Origin: Bimuria novae-zelandiae CBS 107.79
Lineage: Eukaryota; Ascomycota; Dothideomycetes; Pleosporales; Didymosphaeriaceae
Reading direction: 5' to 3'
Assembly: GCA_010015655.1 (NCBI GenBank)
Contig: ML976810.1
Location: forward strand, 7,363-67,280
Length of the DNA stretch: 59,918 bases
The stretch's first letter is position 1. Every line of letters starts with the position of its first letter. Both the position numbers and the translations under genes were made by a program. This document shows positions 58,005 to 59,918 of the stretch, piece after piece. The notes under the pieces were generated by a model that was not told the origin of the DNA, ran no database searches, and saw only the letters and a program-made list of their open reading frames with translations.

Positions 58005-58325
58005 AGTTATAGTGTATTTAATTTATATCTTTTTTAGGCTTAACTAGTACCGTTTATTAGCGTTTTTATAAGCCCTCTACATTATTACTATTATTATATA
58101 TGTTTTATAAAACTTAATAACGCTTTTTAGCTTAGTGCCTCGCTTAATATGTCCTACTAAATTAAGAACTTACTTTATAATTATACTACTTTTAACGCGA
58201 ATAATTTTATAACTATAAATCTAATAAAAATTTAGAAAACTGTATTTAATTCGCACGCTCATTCTCTACGGTCTAGTATATTAAAATGATAATTTTATTC
58301 CTAGAAATTCTCTAACCTTACGCTG
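58005..58325. other. AT-rich spacer before the P450 pseudogene
   Basis: RIP-type AT-rich sequence with no recognisable coding trace. Ends in a sharp change of base composition at about 58310-58330. Confidence 0.6.
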
Positions 58326-59606
58326 GGTTTTGGTATTCAAAAATGCAAGATAACATGCCACCAACACTTCAAGAATGGGGCAAAAAGTACAGAGTTGCTC
58401 AGCAAGAAAGCCGGGACGACCTATTTCATCTGGCTAAACACGAAAAAGGCTGTCAAAGAGCTTTTCGATCGACTTTTAGCAATGTATTCAAGTCGCCAAC
58501 CGATGCCGATGGCGTTCGATTGGGCTACATGGGGAAAGCGTATCATCCTCGCGCCGTATAGGAAGCATTGGAACGATTCGAGGGCGGTATTTCACAAGGT
58601 TCACAGCACCATCGAAGGGTTCTGTATAGCTAGGCTGATAGCTGTTTGCAGGTATTAACTCAGAGAATGGCGCAGGACTATTCCGTAATCCAGCTATTTG
58701 AGGCGATACGCAGCAAGTGTAATCATGCAAGTAACTTAAGGATGGCGTATCCCTCAGTGTAAGCTGCCCCGCCTTGTATCTGCTATGTAGACGAACAGAT
58801 CTAGGGGACTGTCGAGAGATTCAACGTATCTTCGAAGTGCTGGGGCGATTTGTTCAATGCCGCAAGCCTGTACAATGATTCGTTGATATCTTCCCGTCTC
58901 TAGCTCAGAGCAGGATTTTCGACCTTCTGCCCGACTGGAGACGCGTCGGCACCGACTTCCACGCCGCCGATGATGCCACCTGGATAGAGTTCTGGAACGA
59001 GATGAAGCAGAAAGTTGCTGATGGAACGGCGCCGCATTGCTTCGGCTAAATTTTGCAGGCCAACTATGAGAAGCAAGGCATGAATGAAAGCCCGGCTGGC
59101 TGGATATGGTACGTTGCACATCAAAAGAACTGGGTTTCCATTGACTAACCGATATCTTCAGCGGGGGCTTGATTGAAGCAGGCAGTGAGACTACCTCCCG
59201 CGATTCTCAACAACTGACTCTACCTACTCTTATCCAACCTCGACAGTGTCCGCGCTGCCCACGAAGAACTCGAACGCATTATTGGCCGCGTCCGTACCCC
59301 AACCTTCAACGATGAGCCTAATATCCCAATTATAAGAGGTATTATCAAGGAAACGTTGCGCATGCGACCCATCAACAAATTTGGCAATAACCACTTTAAC
59401 ATTAAAGATGACTGGTACAATGGCTACTTCATCCCCAAGGAATCAATTTTAATGGCAAACTGGTGGCATATCCAATACTCGCCCGAGTACTACCCGGAAA
59501 ATCCCGAACGCTTTCTTCCCGAGCGATGGATAAACTATCCGCATAGCGCGGCGAAAGCGGTGGCGTTGCCGGATGGCACGCAAAGAGATCATCTGACGTA
59601 TGGGGG
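58326..59606 (+). pseudogene. Cytochrome P450 pseudogene, both ends missing
   Basis: Frames shift several times, but family segments occur in order. Near 58343 the N-terminal part reads MPPTLQEWGKKY; in another frame at 58404 on it reads YFIWLNTKKAVKELFD and later WATWGKRIILAPYRKHW. FWNEMKQKVADGTAPHCF lies at about 58988-59041. The I-helix GGLIEAGSETTS is at 59163-59198, the ExxR motif in KETLRMRP at 59348-59371, and PERF with FLPERW at about 59503-59532. The trace stops after HLTYGG; the heme-binding Cys region is absent. The membrane anchor is missing as well. It resembles fungal O-methylsterigmatocystin-oxidoreductase-like (CYP64-type) P450s, so secondary metabolism is possible, but the exact family is uncertain. 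Damage is by indels, not RIP. Confidence 0.87.
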
Positions 59607-59918
59607 CAGCGCTGCCAACGAACAGAACGTTCGATCCGAACAATCGATCCGAACGGCGTTTTCTGGTGTTTTGGATCGAACGAACGAACAGGCATGGTGA
59701 GTCGAACAGAGCTTCGAACGAACGCATTATTAGAGCCAAACGTTTGGTTGTTTGGTTGTTCGGGACTACGTTTAATTGATTTAGTATGGGGATTCTGTTA
59801 TAATTGGTGGAGTATTACCTTGTTCTGCTGGCCTTGTGCTACGCGTGGCGTTGTCGTATATTGCCTTGTGCAACGTTGTCCTTGTAGGAGAAGAAAACTC
59901 TGAGTTTTCTCGTCAACG
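59607..59918 (+). mobile_element. Possible left end of a hAT-like element, truncated by window
   Basis: Starts CAGCGCTGCCAACGAACAGA directly after the last P450-like codon. It has many subterminal copies of a TCGAACGAACG/CGTTCGATC unit in both directions at 59630-59720, like the ends of hAT-1 to -3. Base composition is normal and RIP is not evident. No transposase or second end is in the window, so the call depends on the CAG start, the repeat pattern and the sudden loss of P450 homology. Short open frames here (59694-59903 and antisense) have no recognisable product. Confidence 0.42.

Noticed and set aside
58754..59124. Minus-strand open frames opposite the P450 pseudogene
   Set aside because: The plus strand gives ordered P450 motifs across this region; the reverse frames show no recognisable domain.

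Overview
The window looks like subtelomeric or otherwise repeat-rich, gene-poor DNA from a filamentous ascomycete that carries out repeat-induced point mutation (RIP). Almost every coding trace is broken by TAG/TAA stops that fit CpA-to-TpA change on either strand. Differences between paired long terminal repeats (LTRs) are almost all transitions, and Cys/Trp/Gln codons turn into Tyr/stop inside otherwise recognisable domains. No intact gene was found, and no rRNA or tRNA gene was seen.

The left 37 kb is one broken host-type gene filled with nested transposons. The gene is on the minus strand: a large fungal RecQ helicase of the telomere-linked helicase (TLH) type. It is split into four pieces, N- to C-terminal: 34696-36950, 21093-22003, 6442-9192 and 1-577. 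The inserts are: a LINE (578-6441); hAT-1 (9193-21092), which holds Copia-1 (9218-14770) and hAT-2 (17612-20790); and Copia-3 (22004-34695), whose left LTR holds a chromodomain Gypsy element (22043-28740). Each border is marked by a target-site duplication (TSD) of the class expected for its family (8 bp hAT, 5 bp LTR elements, about 15 bp LINE).

The next nest is LINE-B (38293-55402), a relative of LINE-A. It is split by hAT-3 (43526-54784, 8-bp TSD), which in turn holds Copia-2 (44385-49968, minus strand, TSD TTAAC) and a 5'-truncated, lightly mutated LINE-C (51563-53850, 14-bp TSD). Between the nests lies about 1.3 kb of AT-rich DNA with a Gypsy-like LTR relic and a short telomere-like stretch.

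To the right lie a T/A/G homopolymer block, a Pogo/Fot1-type Tc1-mariner element (55887-58002, minus strand) holding a 196-bp solo-LTR-like insert, and then a sharp change to ordinary base composition. This last part has a frameshifted cytochrome P450 pseudogene (58326-59606) whose heme-binding end is missing. It is cut off by what looks like the left end of another hAT-like element (59607 to the window end).

Odd items worth following up are the antisense coiled-coil ORF next to the Gypsy 3' LTR, the half-tRNA primer sites of two Copia elements, and the chance to read the order of insertion directly from the nesting and compare it with the degree of RIP. Family calls rest on motif recognition by eye; no database search was run.
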